64,000 nucleotides of DNA from an uncultured bacterium (GCA_943788505.1 CALSQR010000002.1:186001-250000), one strand, 5' to 3'; shown: positions 27,412 to 36,752, numbered from the stretch's first letter. The notes: generated by a model not told the origin, from the letters alone. Translations and numbers: made by a program.

Positions 27412-27581
27412 TTCTTTCGCCTCGACTCCCATATCTGCCCCCGAGAAGGAAAGTCAGATAATCTGTCAATTCGAGAGTTCTTGACCAAATTCCCGGTTGC
27501 GGAATGCAGCCCGGATTCGTAGTTTTTAAGGCTCAGCAGTTCCCGCATTTGGCTCGTCCAAAAGCGGAGACCCACGCAACT

Positions 27582-27607
27582 AGCCCGTTTGCATTATCAA
27601 ACGAGCT
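27582..27607 (+). promoter_or_regulatory. Hairpin just upstream of rpmI, possible ribosomal-protein leader element
   Basis: AGC and CGTTTG pair with CAAACG and GCT around the loop CATTAT, with one mismatch, ending 16 bases before the rpmI ATG at 27624. L20 autoregulates this operon in other bacteria; whether this hairpin takes part is speculation. The rest of the 212-bp infC-rpmI gap shows nothing I recognise. Confidence 0.25.
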
Positions 27608-27623
27608 CATCAAGGCAGTCAAC

Positions 27624-27818
27624 ATGCCCAAAATGAAGTCCAATAGCGGTGCCAAGAAGCGCTTTACTACGACCGGAACTGGTCGTATTAGGCGCAAAAA
27701 GGCATTTGCAAGCCACATCCTGACCAAGAAATCTCCTAAGCGCAAGCGCAATTTGCGCGGTGTGACGTTGGTTGATCCGGTTGATGAGCCGCGCATGCGC
27801 AAGCTCATGAATGGCTGA
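27624..27818 (+). CDS. rpmI: 50S ribosomal protein L35
   Basis: A 64-residue basic ribosomal protein. The family pattern is clear: [20 protein letters not shown], then [21 protein letters not shown] start at the ATG at 27624; the open frame extends 40 codons further upstream, but that part has no ribosomal protein character. It lies between infC and rplT as in most bacteria, 69 bp before rplT. Confidence 0.96.
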   Translation: MPKMKSNSGAKKRFTTTGTGRIRRKKAFASHILTKKSPKRKRNLRGVTLVDPVDEPRMRKLMNG

Positions 27819-27887
27819 TATTCGCCACCTCCGCCGCCGTTCTCGGTAGGCAAAGGGTTTTTTAAGTGCATTCAATCGTAAAACAAA

Positions 27888-28232
27888 ATGCCTCGCGCAA
27901 CTAACAGAGTAGCCTCCCGTCGTCGCCGTAAAGCGATTATGAGTATGGCTAAAGGCTATTGGGGACGACGTAAAAACGTTTACACCGTCGCCAAAAATGC
28001 CGTCGAAAAGGCCCTCACTTACCAGTATCGTGACCGCCGTACACGTAAGCGTCAATTCCGTCGCCTCTGGATCACCCGCATTAATGCAGGTGCCCGTCTC
28101 AACGGAACCACGTACTCTCAGCTGATGGGATCACTTCGTAAAGCGGACGTCCAGCTTAACCGTAAGGTTCTTGCTGATCTGGCCATGCACGATCCAGCAG
28201 CATTCTCCGCAGTTGTTAAACAGGGTTCTTGA
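27888..28232 (+). CDS. rplT: 50S ribosomal protein L20
   Basis: A 114-residue protein that binds 23S rRNA early in 50S assembly and, in well-studied bacteria, represses its own operon. The sequence is typical: the extended basic N-terminus ([20 protein letters not shown]), then [20 protein letters not shown] with [16 protein letters not shown]. It follows rpmI directly and is separated from pheS by an intrinsic terminator, so L20 levels and pheST can be set separately. Confidence 0.97.
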   Translation: MPRATNRVASRRRRKAIMSMAKGYWGRRKNVYTVAKNAVEKALTYQYRDRRTRKRQFRRLWITRINAGARLNGTTYSQLMGSLRKADVQLNRKVLADLAMHDPAAFSAVVKQGS

Positions 28233-28340
28233 CCCTGATGAATCGATTGCCGGAAAATAGCGGACGATTTACCAGCAGCACTGCCCTCTGACGTGTAGCA
28301 GGCGGTGCGACCGGAATCTTCTGGACCGCACTCTTTCAAG

Positions 28341-28380
28341 AATCCCGCCTCCTTCTACAGGTCAGGCGGGATTTCTTTTA
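28341..28380 (+). terminator. Intrinsic terminator between rplT and pheS
   Basis: A 10-bp stem (AATCCCGCCT at 28341-28350 with AGGCGGGATT at 28364-28373) encloses a 13-base loop and is followed by TCTTTTA. It lies 108 bp after rplT and 31 bp before the pheS ATG. Its place in the pheS leader would also suit an attenuator, but I see no leader peptide rich in Phe. Confidence 0.75.
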
Positions 28381-28411
28381 TCCACCATTCATACTTGCCA
28401 ACCCGATCGCC

Positions 28412-29470
28412 ATGGGAGAGCAGACATCATCCGTAGCAGAAGCGGCCCTTGCAGCCCTAGTACACCTCAAGGAAGACATCGAAGGTGCTCTTCTTGATAC
28501 CGCTGAAGGCATCAACGAATACCGGATTCGGCATCTGAGCCGAAAGCAAGGGCAAATTACCGCCTTGCTGAAACGAATTCCGGACGTTGCGCCTGAAGAC
28601 CGCAAACGTTTCGGTCTGGAAATCAACGCTGCCAAGGATCGCGTTGAAGCGCGCATCGAGGAAGCAACCGCCGCTATTACTGGTGCAGGCACAGCTTCAG
28701 CTGCCTCTGTAGACCTGACGCTTCCCGGCAGAACACAGGCCCAAGGAAGCCTACATCCGATTACCCAGGCTCGTCGTCTCATCACCCGAGTTTTTGAGAA
28801 CTACGGATTCGATGTGGCTGAAGGCCCAGAAATCGAGGACGACTGGCACAACTTTTCTGCCCTCAATTTCCCTCCAGACCATCCCGCGCGGGATATGCAG
28901 GATACGTTCTTCATCGAAGAGCCTGGAACGGAACACGACGGCATCCTGCTGCGCACGCATACATCGCCCGTGCAGATCCGGATTATGGAGGAGGCAATGA
29001 AAGAAGGTGAGCCTCCGATTCGAGTGATCGTGCCTGGCCGCGTGTATCGCAACGAAGCAATTTCCTATAAGTCGTACTGCCTTTTTCACCAAGTCGAAGG
29101 GCTTTATGTGGACGAAGGCGTGACGATGGCTGATCTTAAGCAGATCCTGCATGCCTTTGCGCGAACGATGTTTGGCGAAGACGTTCGCATGCGATTCCGC
29201 CCTAGCTTTTTCCCTTTCACTGAACCCAGCGCGGAGGTAGACATCTGGTGGAAGGATGAAGACCTGCCTGGCGGTGGCCGTTGGATGGAAATCCTAGGAT
29301 GTGGAATGGTCGACCCCAACGTCTTAGAAGGTGTTGGAATCGATTCGGAAAAATACACGGGCTATGCCTTTGGCATGGGGATCGAGCGAATTGCCATGCT
29401 TCGGTACGGCATTGAAGACATCCGTACCCTCTACGAAAACGACGTTCGTTTCCTCGAACAGTTCAGCTGA
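28412..29470 (+). CDS. pheS: Phenylalanyl-tRNA synthetase alpha subunit
   Basis: Catalytic subunit of the alpha2-beta2 enzyme that charges tRNA-Phe. The 352-residue length is normal. An N-terminal coiled coil that contacts tRNA (about residues 1-85) precedes the class II core. The core has [20 protein letters not shown], the motif 2 region [20 protein letters not shown] in its Bacteroidota-type form, and motif 3 [18 protein letters not shown]. pheT begins 11 bp after the stop and is certainly co-transcribed. Confidence 0.97.
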   Translation: MGEQTSSVAEAALAALVHLKEDIEGALLDTAEGINEYRIRHLSRKQGQITALLKRIPDVAPEDRKRFGLEINAAKDRVEARIEEATAAITGAGTASAASVDLTLPGRTQAQGSLHPITQARRLITRVFENYGFDVAEGPEIEDDWHNFSALNFPPDHPARDMQDTFFIEEPGTEHDGILLRTHTSPVQIRIMEEAMKEGEPPIRVIVPGRVYRNEAISYKSYCLFHQVEGLYVDEGVTMADLKQILHAFARTMFGEDVRMRFRPSFFPFTEPSAEVDIWWKDEDLPGGGRWMEILGCGMVDPNVLEGVGIDSEKYTGYAFGMGIERIAMLRYGIEDIRTLYENDVRFLEQFS

Positions 29471-29481
29471 GCACCTGAGTC

Positions 29482-31965
29482 ATGATTATCAGTACAAATT
29501 GGCTGGCCGACTATGTGGCCCACGGCCTGTCCGCAGATGACCTTTCCGAACGCCTCACCATGTGCGGCTTAGAAGTAGAGTCCGTTGACCAGATTGGAAA
29601 CGATCTGGAAGGCGTAGTTGTGGGCGAGGTCCTTACTGCAGAAAAACACCCAGACGCGGATCGTCTTTCCGTCTGCACAGTGAATGTGGGCGCTTCCGAG
29701 CCGCTCAACATTGTCTGTGGTGCTCCAAATGTAGCAGCCGGTCAAAAAGTTGCCATCGCTACTATCGGGACAGTACTTCATCTTCCCTCACGAGACAATC
29801 CGGACGAACGTGTACCCGTCCAGATGAAAAAGGCGAAGATCCGGGGTCAGGAATCTCATGGTATGATCTGTGCGGAAGATGAGCTCGGACTGGGCGATGA
29901 CCATGACGGCATCATGGTCCTTGACGCTGACACAGAAATTGGATTAAGCTTTTCGGATTACCTAACTCGTCAAGGAATACCAACTACCGACAATGCGATT
30001 GATATAGCCATCACGCCTAACCGCCCGGACGCTATCAGCCATCTGGGAATCGCCCGTGACATTGCGGCTCTGACCGGAGCTCCAGTGACACCTCCTCAGG
30101 TCTTGATACCTGAGAGTGGAGGAGCCGTAGCGCAGCGCATGTCAGTTGCAATCGAAGCAGATGACGCTTGTCACCGCTTTGTGGGAATCATGGTCGAGGG
30201 CGTGACGATTGGCGAATCGCCAAGTTGGATGAAGAGCAGACTGCAGGCTATCGGACTTAGGCCACGCAATAATGTCGTAGACATAACCAATTACGTGATG
30301 TACGAGTGCGGGCAACCGCTGCACGGATACGATGCCGATACCCTTGCGGGTGGGCGCATTATCGTTCGGAAAACAAAAGGCGAATCGACCTTTGTGACGC
30401 TTGATTCGAAAGAACGCACGCTGCCCGACGCAACGCTCATGATCTGTGATGGAGATCGTGAAGTCGGTATCGCAGGTATTATGGGAGGGGAAAACACGGA
30501 AGTCTCCGAAAAAACGACCAACGTCTTCATCGAAGCGGCCTGGTTCGACCCGTCTACCATTCGCAGAACGGCTAAGGCACTTTCTCTTCAAACAGATGCT
30601 TCCTATCGATTCGAACGCGGCGTAGATGCTGAAGGCCAAGCGTGGGCGGCAAAACGCGCAGCAGATCTGATGGTTGAACTGGCAGGAGGAACCATTGTGG
30701 ATGGCATGATTGACATCCATCCGGTCCCGTATGTCGCGCCGGTAATTTCATTGCGTGCCAAACGGGTGACGGACATCGTGGGCGCTCACATCGAGCCCAG
30801 CGAAATGGCTCGGCTACTTGAGGCGATTGGCTTCGGTGTTTCTCAAACTGGAGAATCGCCGGTTACTTGGGATATTACCGTTCCTTCTTTCCGACCTGAT
30901 GTCGAACGCGAAATCGATGTCGTCGAAGAAGTGGCTCGTTTATTCGGATTCGACAATATTCTCGAACCGACTCATTCTCGTGTTCCCAATTTCACTCCGG
31001 GGATAAAAGGAGATCGGCAACTTCGTGAACGACTGCGCGATCTTCTGCAGGGAAGCGGTTTCCGAGAGACCTGCACCAACTCCATGTTACCTATCGCTAC
31101 GGCCGATGCGTTCAATGCGCCCGCATTGCCAGGTGGCCGATTTGGTGGGGAAAGTGTTCAAACACTTAATCCCATTACCACAGAAATGGCCGCCCTACGG
31201 CCGTCCCTCCTACCTGGACTGTTGAAGGTGATGGGGCACAACCAGAATCACGGGCAGGCGGCATTACGTCTGTTTGAGTTTGGACGAGTCCACACCAAGC
31301 GAAAAACAAACCTGTCTCTTGTAGGTGATTACACAGAAGTTGAATCTCTTATCCTTGCTGCCTCCGGTGAATGGATGGCTCAAGGATGGTACGGTGAGGC
31401 GCGACCAACAGATTTACATGACGTAAAAGGAGTGGTTGATCTTGTGCTTTCAGGCTGCGGTCTTTCTGACATCCGATATAGCGAATCGAGTGCGGATGGA
31501 CCAGGTGCTTGGGGCTTAGATGTCATGATTGGTAAGCGTTGGATAGGCAGTATTCTGCGGATCGACGACGAAGTATCAAAGGCCTACGACCTGCGAGATG
31601 CAGCCTTCATTGCTGAATTGGACTTTACCGCCCTTTGTGATCTTGCTACCGCAGGACTGCGCGTTCGCTTCACACCAGTGAGCCGATTCCCAGTTGTCCA
31701 ACGGGATATTGCCGTAGTTGTAGATGCGTCCCAAGCGGCAGGCCCGATGATTAGTACCATTCGCCAGTCTGGCCAACCCTTACTTCAGGATGTGCAGGTA
31801 TTCGACCTCTACGAGGGAGAACACGTTGGCGCGGGCAACAAAAGTATAGCTTTCGGTCTTCGGCTTGGAGCAGACCGGACGTTGCGAGACAAGGACGTGG
31901 ATAAAGTCGTTTCGAGAATACTTTCAGCTCTCGACGCTGAATTTGGTGCCAAACTTAGGGGATGA
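29482..31965 (+). CDS. pheT: Phenylalanyl-tRNA synthetase beta subunit
   Basis: An 827-residue beta subunit. It opens with a tRNA-binding OB domain (VVVGEVLTAEKHPDADRLSV, residues about 40-150), then the B1 and B3/B4 domains that include the editing site (PNRPDAISHLGIARDIAALT and RNNVVDITNYVMYECGQPLH). B5 and the catalytic-like core follow, ending with the FDX-ACB anticodon-binding domain (FPVVQRDIAVVVD through the C-terminus). All parts expected of a full-length subunit are present. The coiled-coil protein gene follows after 67 bp. Confidence 0.97.
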   Translation: MIISTNWLADYVAHGLSADDLSERLTMCGLEVESVDQIGNDLEGVVVGEVLTAEKHPDADRLSVCTVNVGASEPLNIVCGAPNVAAGQKVAIATIGTVLHLPSRDNPDERVPVQMKKAKIRGQESHGMICAEDELGLGDDHDGIMVLDADTEIGLSFSDYLTRQGIPTTDNAIDIAITPNRPDAISHLGIARDIAALTGAPVTPPQVLIPESGGAVAQRMSVAIEADDACHRFVGIMVEGVTIGESPSWMKSRLQAIGLRPRNNVVDITNYVMYECGQPLHGYDADTLAGGRIIVRKTKGESTFVTLDSKERTLPDATLMICDGDREVGIAGIMGGENTEVSEKTTNVFIEAAWFDPSTIRRTAKALSLQTDASYRFERGVDAEGQAWAAKRAADLMVELAGGTIVDGMIDIHPVPYVAPVISLRAKRVTDIVGAHIEPSEMARLLEAIGFGVSQTGESPVTWDITVPSFRPDVEREIDVVEEVARLFGFDNILEPTHSRVPNFTPGIKGDRQLRERLRDLLQGSGFRETCTNSMLPIATADAFNAPALPGGRFGGESVQTLNPITTEMAALRPSLLPGLLKVMGHNQNHGQAALRLFEFGRVHTKRKTNLSLVGDYTEVESLILAASGEWMAQGWYGEARPTDLHDVKGVVDLVLSGCGLSDIRYSESSADGPGAWGLDVMIGKRWIGSILRIDDEVSKAYDLRDAAFIAELDFTALCDLATAGLRVRFTPVSRFPVVQRDIAVVVDASQAAGPMISTIRQSGQPLLQDVQVFDLYEGEHVGAGNKSIAFGLRLGADRTLRDKDVDKVVSRILSALDAEFGAKLRG

Positions 31966-32032
31966 CACTATATTCTTTGAGCGGATGCGCTGCATCCCAT
32001 ACAAGAATCGTCTGACATAGCCCCCCGACAAC

Positions 32033-32410
32033 ATGGATTCAGAGGACTTAGGACCCGAAAAGGAGGAACTGCCAGGGCAGCAGAACATGTTCTCCAAAGG
32101 CGATCCTGCTTCCAAAAAGGGAGCCCGCAAACGGCATGGACCGGCTCACCTCAAAGGTACACGTTCGCTTGAGCGGCTTCGAGATCGAATTGATCTTGCC
32201 GTCAAGGAGTTGAACCGACTGAGGGACGAGAACCAGCAATTACACAAAGAGGTCGAAGCTCTCAAGAAAGGAGCCACCTCATCTGCTGACGGTTCAGAAG
32301 TCGTCTTCAGCGAGTCAGGACCTGAATTACGCAAGACATTAGAGTCTTACATCGGAGTTCTTGACCGGTATATAGAAGAAGAAGCATCGCGCACATCATC
32401 GGCTGAGTGA
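32033..32410 (+). CDS. Small coiled-coil protein upstream of zapA
   Basis: A 125-residue soluble protein. The N-terminal 45 residues are charged and probably disordered. Residues about 48-80 (SLERLRDRIDLAVKELNRLR, DENQQLHKEVEALKKG) form a clear heptad coiled coil, and a second helix (ELRKTLESYIGVLDRYIEEE) ends the protein. It lies between pheT and zapA, 7 bp before zapA, a position where many Bacteroidota have a small coiled-coil protein of this kind. A ZapB-like role in the division ring is plausible from the coiled coil and the neighbour, but is inference. Confidence 0.7.
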   Translation: MDSEDLGPEKEELPGQQNMFSKGDPASKKGARKRHGPAHLKGTRSLERLRDRIDLAVKELNRLRDENQQLHKEVEALKKGATSSADGSEVVFSESGPELRKTLESYIGVLDRYIEEEASRTSSAE

Positions 32411-32417
32411 ACACCCC

Positions 32418-32711
32418 ATGGCAAACCTGACGCCCATCAAAATCCGATTGCTCGGCAAGGACTACACCCTCAGAGTGGCCGAGGAAGACGAACTCGCCAC
32501 ATTGGAGATGGCCGAGTATCTGGACAAGAAACTGACCACCTTCAAGAAAGCTCATCCAGAGCAATCTGATCTGACCGCCGCTGTTATTACCGGACTGGCC
32601 ATCACTGAAGAACTCTTCATTGAACGCGCCTCTAGCCTAGACCCGGGTGAACATGTAAATGGCGTCTTGACCGATCTGGAGAAGAAACTGTCAAAAGCTC
32701 TTCTCTCCTGA
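32418..32711 (+). CDS. zapA: Cell division protein ZapA
   Basis: A 97-residue FtsZ-associated protein that cross-links FtsZ protofilaments at midcell. The N-terminal strand region TPIKIRLLGKDYTLRVAEED is the family signature, followed by a long helix (ATLEMAEYLDKKLTTFKKAH and AAVITGLAITEELFIERA) that forms the coiled-coil tetramer. It sits 7 bp after the coiled-coil gene. A terminator and then a 6S RNA candidate follow, and zapA next to the 6S RNA gene is a recurrent bacterial arrangement. Confidence 0.92.
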   Translation: MANLTPIKIRLLGKDYTLRVAEEDELATLEMAEYLDKKLTTFKKAHPEQSDLTAAVITGLAITEELFIERASSLDPGEHVNGVLTDLEKKLSKALLS

Positions 32712-32750
32712 AAGCCTATCCCCCGTTCTAGTAGACTGAAACCTTGGGGC

Positions 32751-32774
32751 AAAGCCGGCATATTGGCTTTTTTG
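32751..32774 (+). terminator. Short intrinsic terminator after zapA
   Basis: AAAGCC (32751-32756) pairs with GGCTTT (32765-32770) across an 8-base loop, and the T run extends to 32773. The stem is short, so efficiency is uncertain. Confidence 0.55.
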
Positions 32775-32859
32775 ACGCCTCTAGCGGGGTTTTTGTGATC
32801 GCCCCGACACAAGAATAGGGATTGCCCTTAGGCCTAGTCGCGTCTGCCGTCCATCGATT

Positions 32860-32893
32860 TTGACTTGTCTAGGCACGCTTCCCGTCGTATCTA
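32860..32893 (+). promoter_or_regulatory. Candidate promoter of the 6S-like RNA
   Basis: TTGACT (32860-32865) and TATCTA (32888-32893) lie 22 bases apart, and the RNA's closing stem begins at 32900, where transcription from this promoter would be expected to start. The -7 element matches only part of the TAnnTTTG consensus. Confidence 0.45.
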
Positions 32894-32899
32894 GTGTTC

Positions 32900-33115
32900 A
32901 GGCACGACCTGCTTCAACTCGATAAGAATCTAACACTTTCTTGTAGGGAGCCCTCCTTCAGGCTTGGACGACAGGCCCCACCGCGCTCTGGTTCATTCCG
33001 GACCGGTCTAGCCGTTCTGCGGTTAACAGGGGAAGTCGAAAAAGACTGAGCGGTACCCATTTATGTGGGATATTGGAGATTCTTCTACCACTTGAGGCGG
33101 GACCGTGCCTTTTTT
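32900..33115 (+). ncRNA. ssrS: Probable 6S RNA
   Basis: About 216 nt that fold as one long, interrupted hairpin. The ends pair: AGGCACG (32900-32906) with CGTGCCT (33104-33110). Next, CCTGCTTCAA pairs with TTGAGGCGG including G-U pairs, then AAGAATCT (32924-32931) with AGATTCTT (33077-33084). After an open central bubble the two sides pair again near CCGCGCTC and GAGCGG. A small hairpin CCCA/TGGG lies on the 3' side of the bubble, and a T run follows the closing stem. Long stem, central bubble and 3'-side hairpin are the architecture of 6S RNA, which mimics open promoter DNA and holds RNA polymerase. Its place after zapA supports the call. No protein frame competes. Confidence 0.68.
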
Positions 33116-33197
33116 ATGTCTTGTCGTCATTTTCAAGCTCGCACATTCGTTCCTGTAAGAGTGAATTCGGCCAATAGGCGTATCTCGATGCCATCGG

Positions 33198-33221
33198 CTC
33201 CAAATTGATATGAATTTGGAG
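33198..33221 (+). promoter_or_regulatory. Perfect inverted repeat in the ccmF upstream region
   Basis: CTCCAAATT (33198-33206) and AATTTGGAG (33213-33221) form a 9-bp perfect stem with a 6-base loop, 88 bp before the ccmF start. A second pair, TAGACC and GGTCTA, follows nearer the gene. No T run follows either, so they look like leader structure or an operator and not a terminator. Confidence 0.4.
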
Positions 33222-33309
33222 AAAGTATCCGATCCTAGACCAACTCAGTGGGTTAGGGGTCTATCTTGACGCCCCACCCGGGATTAACACCGACCAGCAC
33301 GTTTTTGTC

Positions 33310-35772
33310 ATGATTGGTATTATCGGTAAGCTTCTCATACTGATTTCAATGGTCGCCGGCATTTTGTCTGGCCTAACCTTTCTGCGTTCATCCGTTCTGG
33401 ATGATCGCGTTCGGGAGTGGAGACGTATTGGTCGATATGCGTGGTGGACGCTTACAGCCTGTATTCTAGGTGCTTTTGGCATCTTGATCTATTTGAATCT
33501 CACGCATGCGTTCGAGTACGCGTATGTATACGAGAACACGGCGATGTCCCTGCGATCTGACTATCTGGTCGCAGCCGCTTGGGCAGGGCAAGAAGGGAGT
33601 TTCCTTCTCTGGATTGTGATGAACAGCCTGGTTGGACTGGCTGTCATACTGTTTGCCAAGGAATACGAAAGCCCAGTAATGGCCATCATTTGTCTGTGTC
33701 AGGTCTTTCTAATTTCTATGATTGTGGGCCTTCAAATCGGCCCCTTGCCTATTGGATCTTCCCCATTTGCCACGCTGGCTGAGAAGTTTCCAACGGCGCC
33801 GATGATCCTAGCTGGGATTATTCCGTCAGACGGTCAGGGACTCAATGATCTGCTACGCAACTACTGGATGGTGATCCACCCACCCGTTCTGTTTTCAGGA
33901 TTTGCCTCGATGATCGTGCCATTCGCGTTTGCCATTACAGCGCTCTGGAAACGACGCTATACTGAGTGGGTGCGGCCTGCGCTTCCTTGGACATTGTTTG
34001 CTGTACTTGCACTTGGCATCGGCATTGCAATGGGCGGCTACTGGGCCTATATCACGTTAAACTTTGGCGGTTATTGGGCCTGGGATCCGGTCGAAAACTC
34101 CTCCCTAGTGCCTTGGTTGATCGGCATCGCTGCAGTCCACACCATGATCGTCCAGAAACGATCGGGACACAGCCACAAGGCCTCTCTGTTTTTAGCCATC
34201 TTGGCCTATATCCTTGTTGTCTATTCAACGTTCTTAACTCGAAGCGGCATTCTCGGCGACATCTCCGTCCATTCGTTTGTAGACCTCGGTCTGTACAATC
34301 AGCTTCTCGTTTGGATTTTATCCATGGCCTTGCTCGGTTTCGGTCTGTTTTTCATTCGAATGAATGATTTACCGAAGCCAGCCAAGGAGCCAAACATGCT
34401 CTCTCGCGAGTTCATGATTTTTGCTGGAGCCATGATTATAACCGGCGTTGCCATGGTTGTCCTTCTTGGCACGAGTGCGCCCATCATAGGGCAAATTTTC
34501 AGAGACAGTCCATCTACCGTTCCGATCGCGTTCTACAACAAATGGACTCTACCGCTAACTATTATGATCCTGTTTTTGGCAGGTCTTGGACAGCTCTTTT
34601 GGTGGAATAAGATGAATATCGAAACAGTAAACAAAGTACTGTTTCGGCCTATCCTGTTGTCTTCCATCTCGACGATTGCGGTGTTCTTTATCACACCATT
34701 CCGTATCCGGGCTGCTGAAGCGACGGTATTTACACAGAATGGCGCTGGGGAAGTCATGTCATCTGCAGGCGTATTTGGGTCCCTGATGGCGTCCTGGGCC
34801 CAGCACGGACCGTACCTTCTGCTTCTGCTTCTGGTTTTCGTTGCCTTCTTTACGCTCTATGGAAATGCAGAAGTCATGTGGCGCATTGCGCGAGGCAACC
34901 TAAAACTGGCTGGCGGCGCAGCAACGCACATCGGGTTTGCCATCATGATCTTGGGCATTGTAGCCTCAAGCGGATTGAATAACCCTATTGGCCGTAACGG
35001 AGCCCAGCTTGGTGAAAGCCGAGACAACTTCATTATCACATTGGGTGAGACGCGAAATGTTCAGGGGTATGCAGTGACGTATGCTGGCCATAGTCTCAAT
35101 GAAGACGGGCACACGACGTACAATCTGGATTTTGTAGACCCTGCCGGTCGTGAATACCAGATGCAGCCTGTGGCGTACGAAAGTAACCGCGGACAGTGGA
35201 TTCAGAATCCCGACGTCAAAACGTTCATCGAAAAAGATATTTTCGTTGCCGTATCTCCGAGCATAATGTTCGGAGAAGCAAAGGAGGGCGGAGAAATAAC
35301 GCTCGCACGAGGCGAATCAGCCCAACTAGGAAATGACGAGTACACGCTAGAATTTGTTCAGTTTGATCTAAATGTCGATCACGAAATGGTAGGCGATTCT
35401 GCCGAAGTAGCCGTAGGAGCTAATCTGCTTTTGACCAAGAACGATACGGGCGAAAGTCGGGAGATGAGTCCTATTTACATTATCAAGAATGATCGTTCCA
35501 TTGAGTTTGTACAGAACACGATCACAGATTGGGAAGTCACGGTGGCCTTTACAGGAATGAATGTTGATTCCGGTTCGATCAATTTGGCGATTGATGGCGT
35601 GGAAGTGGCTCCCGAAGATTGGCTGGTGGTTCAGGCCTACGAAAAACCATTCATCAGCCTAGTCTGGTTTGGTTTTTCGCTACTCTCGCTGGGGTTTGCT
35701 ATTTCAGTCTGGAGAAGGATCTCTGATCAGCGGTTGGCAGCTGCAAGAGCGAAGGATGCACTGGTTTCGTGA
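33310..35772 (+). CDS. ccmF: Cytochrome c heme lyase subunit CcmF
   Basis: An 820-residue inner-membrane protein of the CcmF/CcsA family that attaches heme covalently to apocytochromes c. Many transmembrane helices are evident. The tryptophan-rich WWD-type heme-handling motif is GGYWAWDPVENSSLVPWLIG near residue 250, followed by the conserved HTMI and the SGILGDISVHSFVD loop. A periplasmic beta-rich segment (about residues 570-785) near the C-terminus makes the protein longer than E. coli CcmF. The last helix is near residue 790. No other ccm gene is in the window; downstream lies a damaged region, so neighbours may have been lost or lie elsewhere. Confidence 0.93.
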   Translation: MIGIIGKLLILISMVAGILSGLTFLRSSVLDDRVREWRRIGRYAWWTLTACILGAFGILIYLNLTHAFEYAYVYENTAMSLRSDYLVAAAWAGQEGSFLLWIVMNSLVGLAVILFAKEYESPVMAIICLCQVFLISMIVGLQIGPLPIGSSPFATLAEKFPTAPMILAGIIPSDGQGLNDLLRNYWMVIHPPVLFSGFASMIVPFAFAITALWKRRYTEWVRPALPWTLFAVLALGIGIAMGGYWAYITLNFGGYWAWDPVENSSLVPWLIGIAAVHTMIVQKRSGHSHKASLFLAILAYILVVYSTFLTRSGILGDISVHSFVDLGLYNQLLVWILSMALLGFGLFFIRMNDLPKPAKEPNMLSREFMIFAGAMIITGVAMVVLLGTSAPIIGQIFRDSPSTVPIAFYNKWTLPLTIMILFLAGLGQLFWWNKMNIETVNKVLFRPILLSSISTIAVFFITPFRIRAAEATVFTQNGAGEVMSSAGVFGSLMASWAQHGPYLLLLLLVFVAFFTLYGNAEVMWRIARGNLKLAGGAATHIGFAIMILGIVASSGLNNPIGRNGAQLGESRDNFIITLGETRNVQGYAVTYAGHSLNEDGHTTYNLDFVDPAGREYQMQPVAYESNRGQWIQNPDVKTFIEKDIFVAVSPSIMFGEAKEGGEITLARGESAQLGNDEYTLEFVQFDLNVDHEMVGDSAEVAVGANLLLTKNDTGESREMSPIYIIKNDRSIEFVQNTITDWEVTVAFTGMNVDSGSINLAIDGVEVAPEDWLVVQAYEKPFISLVWFGFSLLSLGFAISVWRRISDQRLAAARAKDALVS

Positions 35773-35961
35773 GCCATGCGCTCGGTCAGTGGGGTAATCG
35801 CCACTTCTTGACGACGCAGTCTGACGGCGGTGTTCATTTGAGGAGTCGAAGTGTTTCTAGAGGGATAGGGTTAATTGAACGTCCTAGTTGGTCGATAATC
35901 CAGATGAAGGCTTCTCTAGAAATGGAAAATCCTGACATCATTCCTCTACCAATGGTCTGAA

Positions 35962-36171
35962 ATGGGCTTATCCCCCCGACATATCCTCATAGCTGAGGAC
36001 AATCCTGTCAATCAGAAGGTGTTCCATCACATGCTTGCGCGCATGGGACACAAGGTGGACATGGTCGAAAACGGAGAGATGGCGGTACGTTCCGCCCTCA
36101 AGACTCCATACGACCTGATTTTCATGGATATGATGATGCCGGTCATGGAGAGCGATCCGGTCATGACCTGA
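35962..36171 (+). pseudogene. Fragment of a response-regulator receiver domain
   Basis: HILIAEDNPVNQKVFHHMLA, then YDLIFMDMMMPVME, is the first half of a receiver domain of the type found at the C-terminus of hybrid kinases. The acidic pocket and the phosphoacceptor Asp (FMDMMMP) are present. The frame then leaves the family after PVME and stops within seven codons, so the switch residues Ser/Thr and Lys are missing. Upstream, 35773-35961 shows no kinase domain. The cut lies exactly where the minus-strand beta-helix gene also ends. Confidence 0.65.
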
Positions 36172-36722
36172 GCGTCGCCGTAAATACCGTAGGAGAAGTT
36201 CGAAACTCCTGAGGCCGCAGCATAACGCGTGTCGTTAATACCGCTAATTATATTGTTTTGGATAGTCCAACGGTCCCAACCGCCTGGAAGAATCCGAATC
36301 CCGGCCCATGTGTCTTCCGTAGCGGAAGCATCAATTTCAATTCCTGAAATCGTCACGTTGTGAGCGGCAATACCAAAAATGTATTCGTAACCGGCACCAT
36401 CAAATACCGCCTCAGCTACGCGAGCTCCATCCGTGACTCCGTCAGCATGGATTAGTGCATTCGGCCCCTCAATGGTCAGGAAGTCCTTCGTGATATCGAA
36501 TTCCCCATTGGAAAGGGCACCGGTATAACTACCCGCAATAAGAATGATCGTGTCGCCAGGGCTTGCCGCCGCCAACGCTTGCGCGATATCGCATGCGGAG
36601 CCGGGTGCCAAGCAATCCGCTCCACCGACATCGGCGGGGGCTGCGTACAGAATTGCGGCAGACGCACTCGAGGCGCCAAAGACCGCAAGCAGTAAGGCTA
36701 GAAGTAGAAACTTTATTTTCAT
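36027..36722 (-). CDS. Exported parallel beta-helix protein, 3' end truncated
   Basis: The start MKIKFLLLALLLAVFGASSA is a clear signal peptide (ATG at 36722; the frame is open 26 codons further up). The mature part begins AILYAAPADVGGADCLAPGS and has the short strand-and-turn repeats of right-handed beta-helix proteins (ADGVTDGARVAEAVF, VTISGIEIDASA, WTIQNNIISGI). Recognisable sequence ends near base 36165. The remaining 46 or so codons to the stop at 36027 are the antisense of the receiver fragment and are not native. Such proteins usually run several hundred residues with a C-terminal anchor, so most of the gene is gone. Probably non-functional. Confidence 0.6.
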   Translation of the reverse strand: MKIKFLLLALLLAVFGASSASAAILYAAPADVGGADCLAPGSACDIAQALAAASPGDTIILIAGSYTGALSNGEFDITKDFLTIEGPNALIHADGVTDGARVAEAVFDGAGYEYIFGIAAHNVTISGIEIDASATEDTWAGIRILPGGWDRWTIQNNIISGINDTRYAAASGVSNFSYGIYGDAQVMTGSLSMTGIIISMKIRSYGVLRAERTAISPFSTMSTLCPMRASM

Positions 36723-36752
36723 GCGAGTATCGCTCGTAAGGGGGTAGCGCGA

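Noticed and set aside
28341-28380. Phenylalanine attenuator before pheS
   Set aside because: No Phe-rich leader peptide and no alternative antiterminator hairpin; a plain terminator explains it.
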